From positions 1-64,000 of the forward strand of contig BAXG01000024.1 in NCBI GenBank assembly GCA_001310455.1: a stretch of 64,000 bases of DNA. The letters run 5' to 3'. Of this stretch, positions 1 to 10,522 are shown one piece after another; within the stretch, counting starts at the first letter, position 1, and every line of letters begins with the position of its first letter. The notes under the pieces are model-generated. The model had not been told where the DNA came from and did no database searches. It saw only the letters and a program-made list of their open reading frames with translations. The DNA is from Photobacterium sp. JCM 19050. Lineage in GTDB: Bacteria; Pseudomonadota; Gammaproteobacteria; Enterobacterales; Vibrionaceae. A program made the translations under genes and the position numbers.

Positions 1-21
1 CCCTGCCGAGGCAGGGTTTTT
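1..21 (+). terminator. Rho-independent terminator at window edge
   Basis: A GC-rich inverted repeat (CCCTGC/GCAGGG with a short loop) is followed directly by a run of T on the + strand. It would end a rightward transcript entering from outside the window. It also lies just beyond the stop codon of the leftward fklB gene, but on that strand the T-run would fall outside the window. Confidence 0.7.
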
Positions 22-39
22 CTGGGTTCAAAGCAAAGC

Positions 40-659
40 TTACAGGATATCCAGCAGCTCGACTTCAAATACCAGCACAGCATATGGAGGGATTGATGCA
101 CCGGCACCACGCTCGCCATAAGCCAGTTCCTGAGGAATGGTCAGCTTCCACTTAGAGCCTACAGGCATCATTTGCAGCGCTTCTACCAGCCTTTGATTAC
201 GCCGGTTACCGGGAATTCAGCCGGTGTGCCACGGGCAACAGAGCTGTCGAATACGGTGCCGTCGGTCAGCATACCGTGGTAGTGAACGCGTACAGTTTTG
301 TCAGAAGATGGGATTTCACCTTCGCCTGCCACCAGCACTTCGTACTGCAGGCCAGATTCAGTGACGTTTACTTCAGGGCGTTTTGCATTTTCTTCGAGGA
401 ATGCTTCACCTTCTGCGATAACAGACTTTGCATTTTCCTGACGAATTTGCTCTGCTTTTGTGTGAAGCTCGCGCAGCGCATTGTTGATGTCATCAACGCT
501 GATTTCTGGCATGTCGCCAGCCAGTGCGGTGGCAATACCTTTTGCAATTGCATCAACTTCCAGGTCTGGCAGACCTGCACCTGCAAGTTGCTGACCCATT
601 TGCAGGCCGATGCCGTAGCTGGCTTTCTGTTCAACTGTCTCCAGTTTGATATCAGACAT
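40..659 (-). CDS. fklB: FKBP-type peptidyl-prolyl cis-trans isomerase FklB (FKBP22), one apparent frameshift
   Basis: Catalyses cis-trans isomerisation of X-Pro bonds during protein folding. The N-terminal part (about residues 1-100) is the helical dimerisation arm of FKBP22/Mip-type enzymes. The rest is the FKBP fold, with [18 protein letters not shown] and, after the break, AYGERGAG and a C-terminal [10 protein letters not shown]. The start is set at [11 protein letters not shown], which matches family N-termini; an upstream in-frame extension has no family support. A single missing base near 185 (GGCTGG-TAG, probably GGG reduced to GG) creates a premature stop. Restoring it gives 206 residues, the usual length. 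The ytfB-like neighbour on the other strand repeats the fklB-ytfB pairing of enteric bacteria. Confidence 0.93.
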
Positions 660-849
660 AACGTCACTCTTTCGTTTGTAATGAAAGTGGCAAAGGATAA
701 CAGTTGTAGGTATTCGTGGTATACCCAATTCACCTGAAGTTGCGTGATTCAGAGTGATTCCAGTGCGTTCAATTCAAGGAAATACCTCTAGGAATGGCTG
801 TGGTGAAAACGTTTGGCCGGGACAATGGTGAGTGGTGACGGTGGAGTGT

Positions 850-1425
850 ATGGAGAGAATTAACCCGTTAATACAAAAAGGCCGGATGACCTGGTCTCGC
901 CTGAAAAACAGTGTAGCGGAAAAGATAGGCAGCACGTTTTCAGCCCCGGTGTTTGACCGTGTGAAAACCCAGTGGCAAGCCTTGCCCAAATTCCATCGTA
1001 TTGCAGTGGCGTCACTGACAGTGATTATTTTTTTCCTGTTAATGTTACCTTCATCGCCTCCTGTACCGGATTCCGGCTCTTCGGAAAGAGTGACCGTTGC
1101 GATGGATACCTCTCCGCTTAGTGAGGCGCCTTCAAATGCGTCTGGTGAACATGCTGCTGCGTCATCAGAGTGGCATAATTACGAGGTTCAGAAAGGGGAC
1201 ACCCTGGCGAACATTTTCCGCCGTAATGATCTGCCGCTTCACGATCTTTATGCGATTTCAGCCATTGAAGGGGATGACAAACCCCTGAGCCGCATCCAGC
1301 CGGGTCAGCTTCTCAGATTTAAAGTGGCCGCCAACGGCGAACTGGATATGCTGCAGATAGAAACCGGTGGCACTGACGCTGCGATGTTTTTCCGCCTGAG
1401 TGATGGGAGTTTCGGCCGCCAGTGA
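850..1425 (+). CDS. ytfB: OapA/YtfB-family cell-envelope protein with LysM-like OapA domain
   Basis: Predicted inner-membrane protein with a short cytoplasmic N-terminus, one membrane segment (IAVASLTVIIFFLLML, about residues 50-65), a Ser/Pro-rich linker and a C-terminal OapA domain. That domain starts at WHNYEVQKGDTLANIFRR, a LysM-like glycan-binding motif. Family members (opacity-associated protein A, E. coli YtfB) are linked to cell-surface properties and cell division through peptidoglycan binding. I chose the ATG at 850 (MERINPL). An in-frame GTG at 832 would add six residues with no clear ribosome site. About 191 residues; divergent from fklB. The function is inferred from the family. 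Confidence 0.82.
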   Translation: MERINPLIQKGRMTWSRLKNSVAEKIGSTFSAPVFDRVKTQWQALPKFHRIAVASLTVIIFFLLMLPSSPPVPDSGSSERVTVAMDTSPLSEAPSNASGEHAAASSEWHNYEVQKGDTLANIFRRNDLPLHDLYAISAIEGDDKPLSRIQPGQLLRFKVAANGELDMLQIETGGTDAAMFFRLSDGSFGRQ

Positions 1426-1447
1426 CGGGTCGCAGGAATTGAAATCA

Positions 1448-1473
1448 CAAAGGGAGCTGAGTGCTCCCTTTTG
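1448..1473. terminator. Bidirectional terminator between ytfB and elaA
   Basis: Stem AGGGAGC / GCTCCCT around a TGAGT loop, with A-rich sequence on the left and TTTT on the right. It can terminate both the rightward ytfB and the leftward elaA transcripts, which converge here. Confidence 0.8.
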
Positions 1474-1484
1474 AGTTTTTGACC

Positions 1485-1945
1485 TTAATCAGGGCTGCCT
1501 GCGGGGCGAACCATATCTATATGGGGAATACCGTCTTCGAGGTATTCATCGGATACTGCCAGGAAGCCGTGGCTTTCATAAAACGCTTTCAGGTAGGCCT
1601 GGGCAGCCAGTGTAATGGCTTCGGATGGCCAGTATTGTTTGGCCGTCTCCATCGCTTTTTTCATCACTGTATGTCCGGTTCCTAGGCGGCGCTGGGAAGC
1701 CTGGTGACAACCCGGCCAATGCTTGGGGATTCGTAGTTGAGACCCGGCGGGAGCACCCGGGCATACGCGACAAGCTCTGCGCCTTCAAAACCGAGAAGGT
1801 GGCGGGTCTGAGGATGGGTATCGTGACCGTCCAATTCGGGGTACGGGCAGTTTTGCTCAACAACAAAAACATCGACGCGAAGCTTCAGTAAGGCATACAG
1901 CTCACTGGTGGTGAGCTGTTCAAACGTCATTATATTCCATTTCAT
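1485..1945 (-). CDS. elaA: GNAT-family acetyltransferase ElaA, one apparent frameshift
   Basis: Predicted cytoplasmic GCN5-related N-acetyltransferase. Recognisable ElaA features are LYALLKLRVDVFVVEQNCPYPELDG near the N-terminus, LVAYARVLPPG, and the C-terminal FYESHGFLAVSDEYLEDGIPHIDM. The acceptor substrate is not established. The start is the ATG at 1945, preceded by GGAAGAG at good spacing. One base is missing near 1685, so the acetyl-CoA loop (GTGHTVMKKAMET) falls in another frame. With the base restored the protein is 153 residues, the E. coli ElaA length. The gene follows cpdB on the same strand but is separated from it by a terminator. Confidence 0.88.
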
Positions 1946-1986
1946 TTTTCGTGCTCTTCCTGGCAGGAGTCTCATGTTCAATATAT

Positions 1987-2016
1987 AAAAAACCGCAGCA
2001 TCGTGCTGCGGTTTTG
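1987..2016 (-). terminator. Terminator downstream of cpdB
   Basis: Perfect stem AACCGCAGCA / TGCTGCGGTT with loop TCG, flanked by A-runs and T-runs, so it can work on both strands. On the minus strand it follows the cpdB stop codon and has six T residues. Confidence 0.85.
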
Positions 2017-2053
2017 GCGTTTATTTCACTCGGCAATTAGTCGAAGTCCGGGA

Positions 2054-4009
2054 TTATTTTCCCGACAGGTCAATCTTGTAGATGGCAAATCCGGTGTCAT
2101 CCATACCGGTTTTGGTCATCGGGTACTGACCCTTGGCTTTGATAAAGTCAGCAGCTTTTTGGCTCGGTGCGGTTTCAAAATGCACATTCAGCTTTTCACC
2201 GCCTTTGATAGGGGCGAATGACCAGTTATTGTCTGCCGTTGGGATAACCTGGCCTTTTTCCTTGCTGACGCGGGAGATGTAATTTGCCAGAACGGTACGG
2301 TTTTCATCCGGAGCGGCAAAGGCAATGAAATCAGCGCCGGTGCCCGCAAACTTACCGCTGTATGCACGGTAGTTGTTGGTAGCGATGATAAACGGCGCTT
2401 TCATATCGATTGGCTTGCCGTTGAACGTCAGGTTCTTGATACGCTCAGAGCCCGGGTTGATGACCTTGCACTCCCCGTCGTATTTCGCCGGCTGTGTGAT
2501 GTCGACCTGGTAGTTCACGCCATCAATCACGTCGAAGTTGTAGGTACGGAAACCGTCCCAGTTAACCAACTCCTGAGGTGCCGTGGAGTTAGGATCAATC
2601 TGGTTGAACTGGCCGGCAGAACATTCCAGCCACTCTTTCACTTCCTTGCCGGTTACTTTCATGGCAACCAGAGTATTCGGGTATAGATAGAGGTCGGCGG
2701 CATTACGGAACGTCAGCTGGCCGGATTCTACTTCGGTGAAGTTGGTTGGGTCGTTCTTACGGCCGCCGGCTTTGAACGGAGCAGCAGCAGACAGGACTGG
2801 GATACCGTCCAGATCCGGGTCACCCTGGATAAAGCGTTCCACATAGTCTTTCTGGGCCAGGTTGACGATCTGTACCGTTGGATCGTCCTGTACCAAAGAG
2901 AGGAAGCTGTACATCACATCGCTGGCTTTGCCGATAGGCTGGTTAACGAATTCACGGGTACCTTTGTGGTCAGCTTCAACCGCTTTCACCAGTGCCGGGT
3001 CAGCTTTTACCAGCGCCTTGCCGTCAAAGATTGGCAGAGCTTTACCTGTGCCTTTAACGACTTCCCACTTTCCGCTGTCGTTGCTGAGGGTAAGGTCCAT
3101 GACGCCGACATGGCTGCCCCAGCGCCCCGGCATAACTGCAGCAACGCCGTGAATGGTGCCGTTAACGTTGTCTACGCCCTGAATGTTGTCAAAGCCCTTG
3201 CCAGGGAAGACCGCATGGGCGTGGCCAAAGGCTATGGCGTCAATGCCGTCTACCTGCGACAGGTAGTAGGTGGAGTTTTCGGCCATCAGTTTGTATGGGT
3301 CATGGGACATACCGGAATGCGGAATCGCCACAATCACGTCCGCACCTTCGGCTTTCATTTGCGGAACCAGTTCGTTGGCGGTCTCGACGATGTCTTTAGC
3401 AATGACCTTGCCTTCCAGGTTCTTTTTGTCCCAGGTCATGATCTGAGGTGGTACAAACCCGATATAGCCGATTTTGACCTGGTGCTCGGCGCCATCTGTG
3501 TCTTTAAAGGTGTGAGTTTTGATGAGGTACGGCTTGAAATAGTGCTCGCCGGTTTTTGCATCGTAAACGTTGGCACAGATATAAGGGAAATTGGCGTCGT
3601 TCAGGCTTTCTTTAAGGAAATCGAGGCCATAGTTGAACTCGTGGTTACCGATGTTTGCCACTTCATAACCGAGCTGGTTCATTGCCTTGTAAACCGGGTG
3701 CACTTCTCCGGCTTTGATGCCCTTGGCGGCCATGTAGTCGCCCATAGGGCTACCCTGGATAAGGTCACCGTTATCAACCAGCACACTGTTGACTGCACCG
3801 TCACGGGCTTCCTTGACCACAGTGGCAGCACGGACCAGGCCAATTTTCTCAGATGGCTTGTCCTTGTAATAGTCGTAGTCCATGACATTGGTATGAATGT
3901 CAGTAGTCTCAATAATGCGCAATTGAATGGTTTCTGCCGCCGCAGGGCCAGCCATGGTGAGCATGCCGACCAATACGGCCATAGAGAGTGATGAAGTTTG
4001 CACTTTCAT
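2054..4009 (-). CDS. cpdB: 2',3'-cyclic-nucleotide 2'-phosphodiesterase / 3'-nucleotidase CpdB
   Basis: Periplasmic bifunctional enzyme that hydrolyses 2',3'-cyclic nucleotides to 3'-nucleotides and then to nucleosides, scavenging phosphate and nucleosides. The 651-residue protein (E. coli CpdB about 647) begins with a signal peptide ending at AGPAAA. The metallophosphoesterase motifs are all present: [30 protein letters not shown] and [10 protein letters not shown]. The C-terminal half is the 5'-nucleotidase C domain ([10 protein letters not shown]). The start at 4009 has a GGAG site; an upstream in-frame extension would bury the signal peptide. The frame is intact, unlike many neighbours. 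Monocistronic, divergent from cysG. Confidence 0.96.
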   Translation of the reverse strand: MKVQTSSLSMAVLVGMLTMAGPAAAETIQLRIIETTDIHTNVMDYDYYKDKPSEKIGLVRAATVVKEARDGAVNSVLVDNGDLIQGSPMGDYMAAKGIKAGEVHPVYKAMNQLGYEVANIGNHEFNYGLDFLKESLNDANFPYICANVYDAKTGEHYFKPYLIKTHTFKDTDGAEHQVKIGYIGFVPPQIMTWDKKNLEGKVIAKDIVETANELVPQMKAEGADVIVAIPHSGMSHDPYKLMAENSTYYLSQVDGIDAIAFGHAHAVFPGKGFDNIQGVDNVNGTIHGVAAVMPGRWGSHVGVMDLTLSNDSGKWEVVKGTGKALPIFDGKALVKADPALVKAVEADHKGTREFVNQPIGKASDVMYSFLSLVQDDPTVQIVNLAQKDYVERFIQGDPDLDGIPVLSAAAPFKAGGRKNDPTNFTEVESGQLTFRNAADLYLYPNTLVAMKVTGKEVKEWLECSAGQFNQIDPNSTAPQELVNWDGFRTYNFDVIDGVNYQVDITQPAKYDGECKVINPGSERIKNLTFNGKPIDMKAPFIIATNNYRAYSGKFAGTGADFIAFAAPDENRTVLANYISRVSKEKGQVIPTADNNWSFAPIKGGEKLNVHFETAPSQKAADFIKAKGQYPMTKTGMDDTGFAIYKIDLSGK

Positions 4010-4256
4010 TGTTGTCTCCAGGAAAAGTGTGCAAAAAGAGCGTGATATCTGTCGAGCTGCATTATGCACATAGGACAGTGGCGTTACTGTGATATCGTCA
4101 ACTTTTATGCTTTTCGCTGCTTATATTGCTGAGACTTTTTGTTATTGAGCCGGTTGTTGCAAACAAATCGATATAAAAAATGATATTTAAGAATTTCAGG
4201 TAATATTCTATTGGTTCTATAGTGCCAGTCAGGATTAAAGATCGAGGGCACTGGAC

Positions 4257-5693
4257 ATGGATTACCTGCCACTGTTTGCAAAACTGGATGGACGACGTTG
4301 CGTCGTGGTTGGCGGTGGGGAAGTGGCATGGCGCAAAGCGCGTATGCTGCTGAAAGCCGGTGCCCGGTTGTTTCTGGTAGCGCCCGAGGTTAACCGAGAA
4401 ATTGCAGAAGCAGCTGAAAACGGTGAACTGGTGTGGATTAACCAACCATTTCGCCCTGAGCATCTTGATGCCACTTTCCTGGTGATCGCTGCCACCGATA
4501 ACCCGCTGGTTAATGAACTGGTCGCGAAAGCGGCTGACAACCGCCACATTCTGGCCAACGTGGTTGATGACACCCCGAAATGCAGTTTTATCGTCCCGTC
4601 GATTGTCGACCGCTCTCCTTTGATTGTTGCGATCTCTTCATCCGGCCAGGCGCCGGTTCTTGCTCGTCTTATCCGTGAGAAACTTGAGACGTTACTTCCC
4701 CAGCATCTTGGACAAATGGCTAAGATCGCCGGACAGTTTCGTGACACGTTGAAAGCACGGGTTCACAGCCTTTCCGGTCGCAGAAAGTTCTGGGAGCAGG
4801 CTTTTGAAGGCCGGTTTTCCTCCTTGGTGGCAGCCGGGCAGCATGACGAAGCGCAGGATGAACTGGAGCGTCTTTCGCAAACCCAGAAGCCGGGTGGAAG
4901 CGTTGCTTTGGTTGGTGCCGGCCCCGGTGATGCCGGATTATTGACGCTGAAAGCCGTCCAACTCATGCAACAGGCTGACGTGGTGCTCTACGACTATCTT
5001 GTTTCTGAAGAGGTTTTGGAACTGGTCAGACGGGATGCTGAGTTGGTGTCGGTGGGGAAAAAGGCCGGTTTCCACAGTGTACCGCAGGACCAGATTAATC
5101 AGTTGCTGGTGGACTATGCCAAAGCCGGTAAACGGGTGGTGCGACTGAAAGGCGGCGACCCCTTTGTGTTTGGTCGGGGGGGCGAAGAGCTGGAAACCCT
5201 GATGGAGTCCGGCGTGACCTGTCAGGTTGTGCCGGGGATTACGGCTGCGGCCGGCGCAACCGCCTATGCGGGGATCCCGCTGACACACAGGGACTACGCC
5301 CAAAGCGCGACGTTCATCACCGGACATTTGAAACAAGAAGTGGATACGCTCGATTGGGTGACGCTGGCAAGACCGAACCAGACGCTGGTGATTTACATGG
5401 GCCTGATGAAATCAGGCTATATCCAGCAACGACTTTTAGACAATGGCAGGGATCCACATACGCCGGTCGCCATTATTGAGCGCGGAACCCAGGAAAAGCA
5501 AAAGGTGCTCCGGGGCACACTGAGCGAGTTGACCGAACTTGCGAAATCAGCCGAGAGCCCGTCACTCATTGTTGTCGGCGAAGTGGCACAACTGAGTGAA
5601 AAACTGAATTGGTTCAGCAGCAGCCGGGACAATGGTTTGCTGCAGGACAAAAAAGAAAGACAACCGGCACCTGCTGTCGTGAATCTCGCATAA
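4257..5693 (+). CDS. cysG: Siroheme synthase CysG (uroporphyrinogen methyltransferase / precorrin-2 dehydrogenase / ferrochelatase)
   Basis: Makes siroheme, the cofactor of sulfite and nitrite reductases. The N-terminal domain (about residues 1-210) is the NAD-binding dehydrogenase/ferrochelatase, with [17 protein letters not shown] and [14 protein letters not shown]. From about residue 215 the SAM-dependent uroporphyrinogen III methyltransferase follows, with [30 protein letters not shown] and [19 protein letters not shown]. It is 478 residues, the full bifunctional length. GAGGG precedes the ATG. The stop lies 14 bases before cysD, so it leads a sulfate assimilation operon of cysG, cysD, cysN, a permease and cysC. 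Confidence 0.97.
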   Translation: MDYLPLFAKLDGRRCVVVGGGEVAWRKARMLLKAGARLFLVAPEVNREIAEAAENGELVWINQPFRPEHLDATFLVIAATDNPLVNELVAKAADNRHILANVVDDTPKCSFIVPSIVDRSPLIVAISSSGQAPVLARLIREKLETLLPQHLGQMAKIAGQFRDTLKARVHSLSGRRKFWEQAFEGRFSSLVAAGQHDEAQDELERLSQTQKPGGSVALVGAGPGDAGLLTLKAVQLMQQADVVLYDYLVSEEVLELVRRDAELVSVGKKAGFHSVPQDQINQLLVDYAKAGKRVVRLKGGDPFVFGRGGEELETLMESGVTCQVVPGITAAAGATAYAGIPLTHRDYAQSATFITGHLKQEVDTLDWVTLARPNQTLVIYMGLMKSGYIQQRLLDNGRDPHTPVAIIERGTQEKQKVLRGTLSELTELAKSAESPSLIVVGEVAQLSEKLNWFSSSRDNGLLQDKKERQPAPAVVNLA

Positions 5694-5707
5694 GGAAGAC
5701 AGATAAC

Positions 5708-6616
5708 ATGGACCCGAAAACGTTCACCCACCTCAAGCAGCTGGAAGCGGAGAGTATCCATATCATCCGTGAAGTGGCGGCTGAGTTTGATAATCCGGTG
5801 ATGCTTTACTCTATCGGCAAGGACTCATCTGTGATGTTGCACCTTGCCCGCAAAGCGTTCTATCCGGGAAAAATCCCGTTTCCTCTCCTGCATGTCGACA
5901 CGGACTGGAAATTCCGCGAGATGATCGAGTTCCGCGATCGCACGGCGAAAAAATACGGTTTCGACCTGCTGGTGCACAAAAACCCCGAAGGGCTGGCTAT
6001 GGGGATTAACCCCTTTGTTCACGGCTCTTCCAAGCACACCGATATCATGAAAACCCAGGGCCTCAAGCAAGCCCTCAATGAACACGGTTTTGATGCCGCG
6101 TTTGGCGGTGCCCGCCGGGATGAAGAGAAGTCCCGTGCCAAGGAGCGTGTTTATTCTTTCCGTGACAAGCACCACCGCTGGGATCCGAAAAACCAGCGTC
6201 CGGAGCTTTGGCGCACCTACAACGGTCAGGTCAACAAAGGGGAAAGCATCCGGGTGTTCCCGCTTTCCAACTGGACCGAACTCGATATCTGGCAATACAT
6301 CTACCTTGAAGGCATCGACATTGTGCCGCTTTACCTGTCTGAGGCACGCCCGGTTGTTGAGCGCGACGGCATGCTGATTATGGTTGATGACGACCGTATG
6401 CCGCTGGAAGAGGGTGAGAAAGTGGAATACCGCAATGTCCGTTTCCGTACTCTTGGCTGCTACCCGCTTACCGGTGCGATTGAGTCAGAAGCCAACACGC
6501 TGCCGGGTATCATTGAAGAGATGCTGGTGGCGCGCTCCAGTGAGCGTCAGGGACGGGCGATTGACCACGACCAGTCCGGGTCGATGGAACTGAAAAAACG
6601 CCAGGGATATTTCTAA
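5708..6616 (+). CDS. cysD: Sulfate adenylyltransferase subunit 2 CysD
   Basis: Catalytic subunit of ATP sulfurylase, forming adenosine 5'-phosphosulfate from ATP and sulfate together with the GTPase CysN. It is 302 residues, identical in length to E. coli CysD. The PP-loop for ATP is SIGKDSSV at about residues 35-42, and the conserved [16 protein letters not shown] and [15 protein letters not shown] blocks are present. The ATG at 5708 follows GGAAG. It sits 9 bases upstream of cysN, consistent with translational coupling of the two subunits. Confidence 0.97.
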   Translation: MDPKTFTHLKQLEAESIHIIREVAAEFDNPVMLYSIGKDSSVMLHLARKAFYPGKIPFPLLHVDTDWKFREMIEFRDRTAKKYGFDLLVHKNPEGLAMGINPFVHGSSKHTDIMKTQGLKQALNEHGFDAAFGGARRDEEKSRAKERVYSFRDKHHRWDPKNQRPELWRTYNGQVNKGESIRVFPLSNWTELDIWQYIYLEGIDIVPLYLSEARPVVERDGMLIMVDDDRMPLEEGEKVEYRNVRFRTLGCYPLTGAIESEANTLPGIIEEMLVARSSERQGRAIDHDQSGSMELKKRQGYF

Positions 6617-6625
6617 GGAGCCGGC

Positions 6626-8050
6626 ATGAACAACGCAATTGAACAACAGGTAGCCGAGCTCGGGATTGAGGCGTACCTGCAACAGCACCAGAACAAATCT
6701 CTGCTTCGTTTTCTGACCTGTGGCTCCGTGGATGACGGCAAGAGTACCCTTATCGGACGCTTGCTCCATGACTCCCAGCAGATCTATGAAGATCAGCTCG
6801 AAGCCATCCATGCGGACAGCGCCAAAGTGGGCACGACCGGCGAAAAACCGGATCTGGCCCTTTTGGTTGACGGCCTCCAGGCTGAGCGCGAGCAGGGCAT
6901 TACCATTGATGTGGCTTACCGTTACTTCTCAACCCAGAAGCGCAAATTCATCATCGCAGACACCCCGGGACACGAGCAGTACACCCGGAATATGGCGACC
7001 GGTGCGTCGACCTGCGATCTGGCGGTGATCCTGATTGATGCGCGCAAAGGCGTCCTGGATCAAACCCGCCGCCATTCCTACATCGCAAGCCTGCTCGGGA
7101 TCCGCAACTTTATTGTGGCGGTGAACAAGATGGATCTGGTGGATTTCGACCAAAACCGCTTTGAATCTATCCGGGATGAATACCTGGCGTTTGCCGAGAA
7201 GCTTAACGGCGATATCGATATCAAACTGATCCCGCTTTCTGCGCTGGAAGGCGACAACGTGGTTAAAGCGAGTGACCTGACCCCGTGGTACGAGGGTGAG
7301 CCACTTTTGAACATGCTGGAAAACGTTGATATTGAGAAAGACCGCCTGCGTGGCGAGTTCCGCTTGCCGGTTCAGTATGTAAACCGCCCGAACCTCGATT
7401 TCCGCGGTTTTGCCGGAACCATTGCTTCAGGCACGGTAAAAGTGGGTGATGCGGTCCGCGCCTTGCCGTCCGGTAAGACGTCTACCGTTGCACGCATTGT
7501 TACTTTTGATGGCGATCTGGAAGCAGCACATGCCGGGCAGGCTGTGACGCTTACCCTTAACGACGAAATCGATATCAGCCGTGGCGATCTGCTGGTGCCG
7601 GAAGGTGCCAATGTCTCTCAGGGCAATACCCTGCTCGCTGATGTGGTGTGGATGTCTGAAACTCCGCTTCAGGTTGGGCGTCAGTACGACATCAAACTGG
7701 CCAGCAAGAAAACCGTGGGTGAGTTCAGTGCCATCCTTCACCAGGTGGACATCAACAACCTGGCGACCTTCGACACAGAAGAACTGCCGCTCAACGGAAT
7801 CGGATTGTGTGAGCTGAACCTCACCGAGTCTGTGCCGAGCGACCGCTACCTGGATGTTGCCGATACCGGTGGGTTTGTCATTATTGACCGCCTGAGTAAC
7901 GTTACTGTGGGTGCCGGGATGATCCGCGATGTCACCCAGGGTGAAACCCGGGAAGTCCCTTCTCAGTTCTCTGCATTTGAACTGGAATTTAACGCGCTGA
8001 TCCGCAAGCACTTCCCGCATTGGGATGCCAAAGATCTGAGCAAGCTGTAA
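6626..8050 (+). CDS. cysN: Sulfate adenylyltransferase subunit 1 CysN (GTPase)
   Basis: Regulatory GTPase of ATP sulfurylase; GTP hydrolysis drives the unfavourable formation of adenylyl sulfate by CysD. Translation-factor type G motifs are present: GSVDDGKST (about residues 33-41), [12 protein letters not shown] and NKMD. EF-Tu-like beta barrels follow. It is 474 residues, the length of a stand-alone CysN, and it is not fused to an APS kinase domain; that function is supplied by the separate cysC downstream. Confidence 0.97.
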   Translation: MNNAIEQQVAELGIEAYLQQHQNKSLLRFLTCGSVDDGKSTLIGRLLHDSQQIYEDQLEAIHADSAKVGTTGEKPDLALLVDGLQAEREQGITIDVAYRYFSTQKRKFIIADTPGHEQYTRNMATGASTCDLAVILIDARKGVLDQTRRHSYIASLLGIRNFIVAVNKMDLVDFDQNRFESIRDEYLAFAEKLNGDIDIKLIPLSALEGDNVVKASDLTPWYEGEPLLNMLENVDIEKDRLRGEFRLPVQYVNRPNLDFRGFAGTIASGTVKVGDAVRALPSGKTSTVARIVTFDGDLEAAHAGQAVTLTLNDEIDISRGDLLVPEGANVSQGNTLLADVVWMSETPLQVGRQYDIKLASKKTVGEFSAILHQVDINNLATFDTEELPLNGIGLCELNLTESVPSDRYLDVADTGGFVIIDRLSNVTVGAGMIRDVTQGETREVPSQFSAFELEFNALIRKHFPHWDAKDLSKL

Positions 8051-8060
8051 GGATACAGTG

Positions 8061-9788
8061 ATGACATGGGAGCAGGCAGTTGTCGCCGTTTTGCTGGTGG
8101 CGTTGGTCACTGCGTTATTGGCTACCCGGGTTAAACCCGCCTGGCTGTTTGCCGGCGCGGCATTTGTTGCTTTCCAGCTGGGGCTGACTGACATTACGGA
8201 AGTCAGCCACAACTTTACCAACCCGTCTTTGCTGACATTGGTATTGTTGATCCTGACTTCCGCCGCCCTTGAGAAAACCCGGTTGATAAGCTGGGTTGCC
8301 CGGCAGCTCTCCCAGGGGCGTCTGGCCTCAGTGGTGGCGAAAATGGGGTTATCGACGGCATTCCTGTCGTCGTTTACCAATAACACCGCGGTGGTGGTCT
8401 CCCTTATCGGGGCCATTAAGCGCAACCAGCGTCATGCGCCTTCCAAGCTTTTGATTCCGCTTTCTTACGCGGCAATCTTTGGTGGCACCCTGACACTGAT
8501 TGGCACGTCCACCAACCTGATTATCAACAGTTTTGTCGAAGATGCCGGGCTCCCCAGCCTGGGCTTTTTTGCCCCGACGTTGATCGGGCTTGCCGTGCTG
8601 TTCGGCGGGCTGTTGATCCTGGTGCCGATGTGCCATTTCCTGCCCACCCGTGATGAGCAGGGTGAAGATGACCTGCCTTATGTACTGGAAGCCAAGGTTG
8701 ACCGGGTCTCTCCTCTTGCTGGTAAAACCGTGGCGGAAGCCGGGTTGAGGGCGCTTCGTCGGCTGTATCTTGCGGAAATTGACCGCAACGGAACCACGAT
8801 TGCACCGGTAAGCCCGGATACCCTGATTTATGCCGGAGACCGCCTGCAGTTTTGTGGAGACGTGGAAAGTGTCGCAACCTTGCAGGAAATTCCGGGACTG
8901 GAGCTGTTTGGCCAGCACCACATAAACGGTCAGAACCTGCTCGAAACCGTGATCAGCCAGAGCAGCGCGCTGGTGGGGCAAACCCTGAAAGAAAGCCAGT
9001 TCCGTGAACATTATGACGCGGTGGTGGTTGCAATCCGGCGAGGCCATGAACGCCTGGCTGGCGGGCTCGGTAATATCGAGCTGCGAGCTGGCGATACGCT
9101 GGTGTTGGTGCCGGGTAAGTCATTCTGCAAAGGTGGAAAGAAACTTGACCGTGAATTTTTGCTGATTAATGGCCTTGATTCCAGCACGCGGCTGACGTCC
9201 CGCCACAGTATGGGAGTGCTTGCCGGGTTTGCTGCGGTTATCGGGGCGGCACTTTTGGATATTCTGCCAATGCTGAACGGATTGGCTGCCTACCTGTTGG
9301 CGCTGCTGTTAACCGGGACGGTTAACCTCAATGAGATCCGCCGCCGGTTCCCGACTGACGTGGTAATTATCGTCGGCTCTGCGCTGACTATTGCCCATTT
9401 GATGATCACGACCGGGCTGTCAGAAAAAATTGGCCTGCTGTTTATGGAAGGTTTCAATGGCTCGGGCGTCTACGGCGCTTTGGTGGCAACCTATCTGATG
9501 ACGCTGGTTCTTACAGAGCTTGTCACCAATAACGCCGCCGCCGCACTGGCGTTTCCAATCGGTTACAGCCTGGCGGTAAGCTATGGTGTAGAGCCTATGC
9601 CGTTTATCATGGCGGTACTTTTCGGGGCAAGTGCCAGTTTTATTTCTCCCTACGGTTACCAGACCAACCTTCTGGTATACAGTGTGGGAAATTACCAACT
9701 TAAAGATTACCTTCGGATTGGGGTGCCGGTATCCATCGTGTATTCGGCGCTGGTGCTGACCCTGATCCCCTTGGTTTTTCCGTTTTAA
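8061..9788 (+). CDS. SLC13/DASS-family anion permease with two RCK-C domains, probable sulfate importer
   Basis: A 575-residue membrane protein with many hydrophobic segments in two blocks (about residues 1-200 and 385-575). They are separated by two soluble TrkA-C/RCK-C-like domains, including [17 protein letters not shown] and [19 protein letters not shown]. Conserved permease motifs are [11 protein letters not shown] and [15 protein letters not shown], the paired loop motifs of the DASS/ArsB superfamily. Its place between cysN and cysC makes sulfate the likely substrate; that is inference from context. The ATG at 8061 has AAGGA at proper spacing. No cysPTWA or cysZ gene is visible nearby. 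Confidence 0.85.
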   Translation: MTWEQAVVAVLLVALVTALLATRVKPAWLFAGAAFVAFQLGLTDITEVSHNFTNPSLLTLVLLILTSAALEKTRLISWVARQLSQGRLASVVAKMGLSTAFLSSFTNNTAVVVSLIGAIKRNQRHAPSKLLIPLSYAAIFGGTLTLIGTSTNLIINSFVEDAGLPSLGFFAPTLIGLAVLFGGLLILVPMCHFLPTRDEQGEDDLPYVLEAKVDRVSPLAGKTVAEAGLRALRRLYLAEIDRNGTTIAPVSPDTLIYAGDRLQFCGDVESVATLQEIPGLELFGQHHINGQNLLETVISQSSALVGQTLKESQFREHYDAVVVAIRRGHERLAGGLGNIELRAGDTLVLVPGKSFCKGGKKLDREFLLINGLDSSTRLTSRHSMGVLAGFAAVIGAALLDILPMLNGLAAYLLALLLTGTVNLNEIRRRFPTDVVIIVGSALTIAHLMITTGLSEKIGLLFMEGFNGSGVYGALVATYLMTLVLTELVTNNAAAALAFPIGYSLAVSYGVEPMPFIMAVLFGASASFISPYGYQTNLLVYSVGNYQLKDYLRIGVPVSIVYSALVLTLIPLVFPF

Positions 9789-9808
9789 CCACTGACAGGG
9801 AACGGTTT

Positions 9809-10435
9809 ATGAGTTCAGTGCGCGAGCCGCACCACGATGAGAACGTGGTCTGGCACAAACATAATATCGACAAGCAACACCGGTCTGACAGCAAGCAGCA
9901 AAAACCCTGTGTGCTGTGGTTTACCGGCTTGTCCGGGTCCGGCAAATCAACTGTTGCCGGGGCGCTGGAAAATGCTCTGTCTGAGCTGGGTGCCCATACC
10001 TACTTGCTCGATGGTGACAATGTGCGGCACGGCCTTTGCCGGGATCTTGGGTTTTCTGATGATGACCGGAAAGAGAATATCCGCCGGGTAGGGGAAGTGG
10101 CAAAGCTGATGACAGATGCCGGGCTGATTGTATTAACAGCCTTTATCTCCCCGTTCCGTGCAGAGCGCCAGTTGGTGCGTGACCTGCTGCCTGACGGTGA
10201 GTTTATTGAAGTTTTTGTCGATACACCGTTGGAAGTGTGTGAGCAGCGTGATCCCAAAGGGCTGTACCAGAAGGCAAGGGCGGGGGAGATCCCGGCTTTC
10301 ACCGGTATCAGTTCGCCTTATGAGGCACCGGAAAACGCGGAAATCCGCCTCAAGACCGCCGAGGGTACGATTGAGGAACAGGTAGCGCAATGCCTTTCTG
10401 AACTGGCAAAGCGCGGTATTGTTCAGCCGGGTTGA
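9809..10435 (+). CDS. cysC: Adenylyl-sulfate kinase CysC
   Basis: Phosphorylates adenylyl sulfate to PAPS, the third enzymatic step of this operon. The Walker A motif GLSGSGKS is at about residues 40-47. [26 protein letters not shown], and the lid/substrate segment [20 protein letters not shown] are diagnostic. It is 208 residues, a normal length. It is the last gene of the cysG-cysC cluster and is followed by a strong terminator. Confidence 0.96.
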   Translation: MSSVREPHHDENVVWHKHNIDKQHRSDSKQQKPCVLWFTGLSGSGKSTVAGALENALSELGAHTYLLDGDNVRHGLCRDLGFSDDDRKENIRRVGEVAKLMTDAGLIVLTAFISPFRAERQLVRDLLPDGEFIEVFVDTPLEVCEQRDPKGLYQKARAGEIPAFTGISSPYEAPENAEIRLKTAEGTIEEQVAQCLSELAKRGIVQPG

Positions 10436-10467
10436 TTCGCGTAGATAAACCCGGAACAACATACCTC

Positions 10468-10493
10468 AAAGGCGCCGTACAGGCGCCTTTGTT
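10468..10493. terminator. Terminator after cysC
   Basis: Perfect stem AAAGGCGCC / GGCGCCTTT around GTACA, followed by TTGTTT. It ends the sulfate operon and may also serve the convergent unknown gene to the right. Confidence 0.85.
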
Positions 10494-10522
10494 GTTTCTG
10501 TCCCGCTTTTCTTCGAGCGTTG

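Noticed and set aside
2966-3991. Long + strand open frame of 341 codons within cpdB
   Set aside because: It is antisense to a full-length conserved gene, shows no domain and has no upstream signals.
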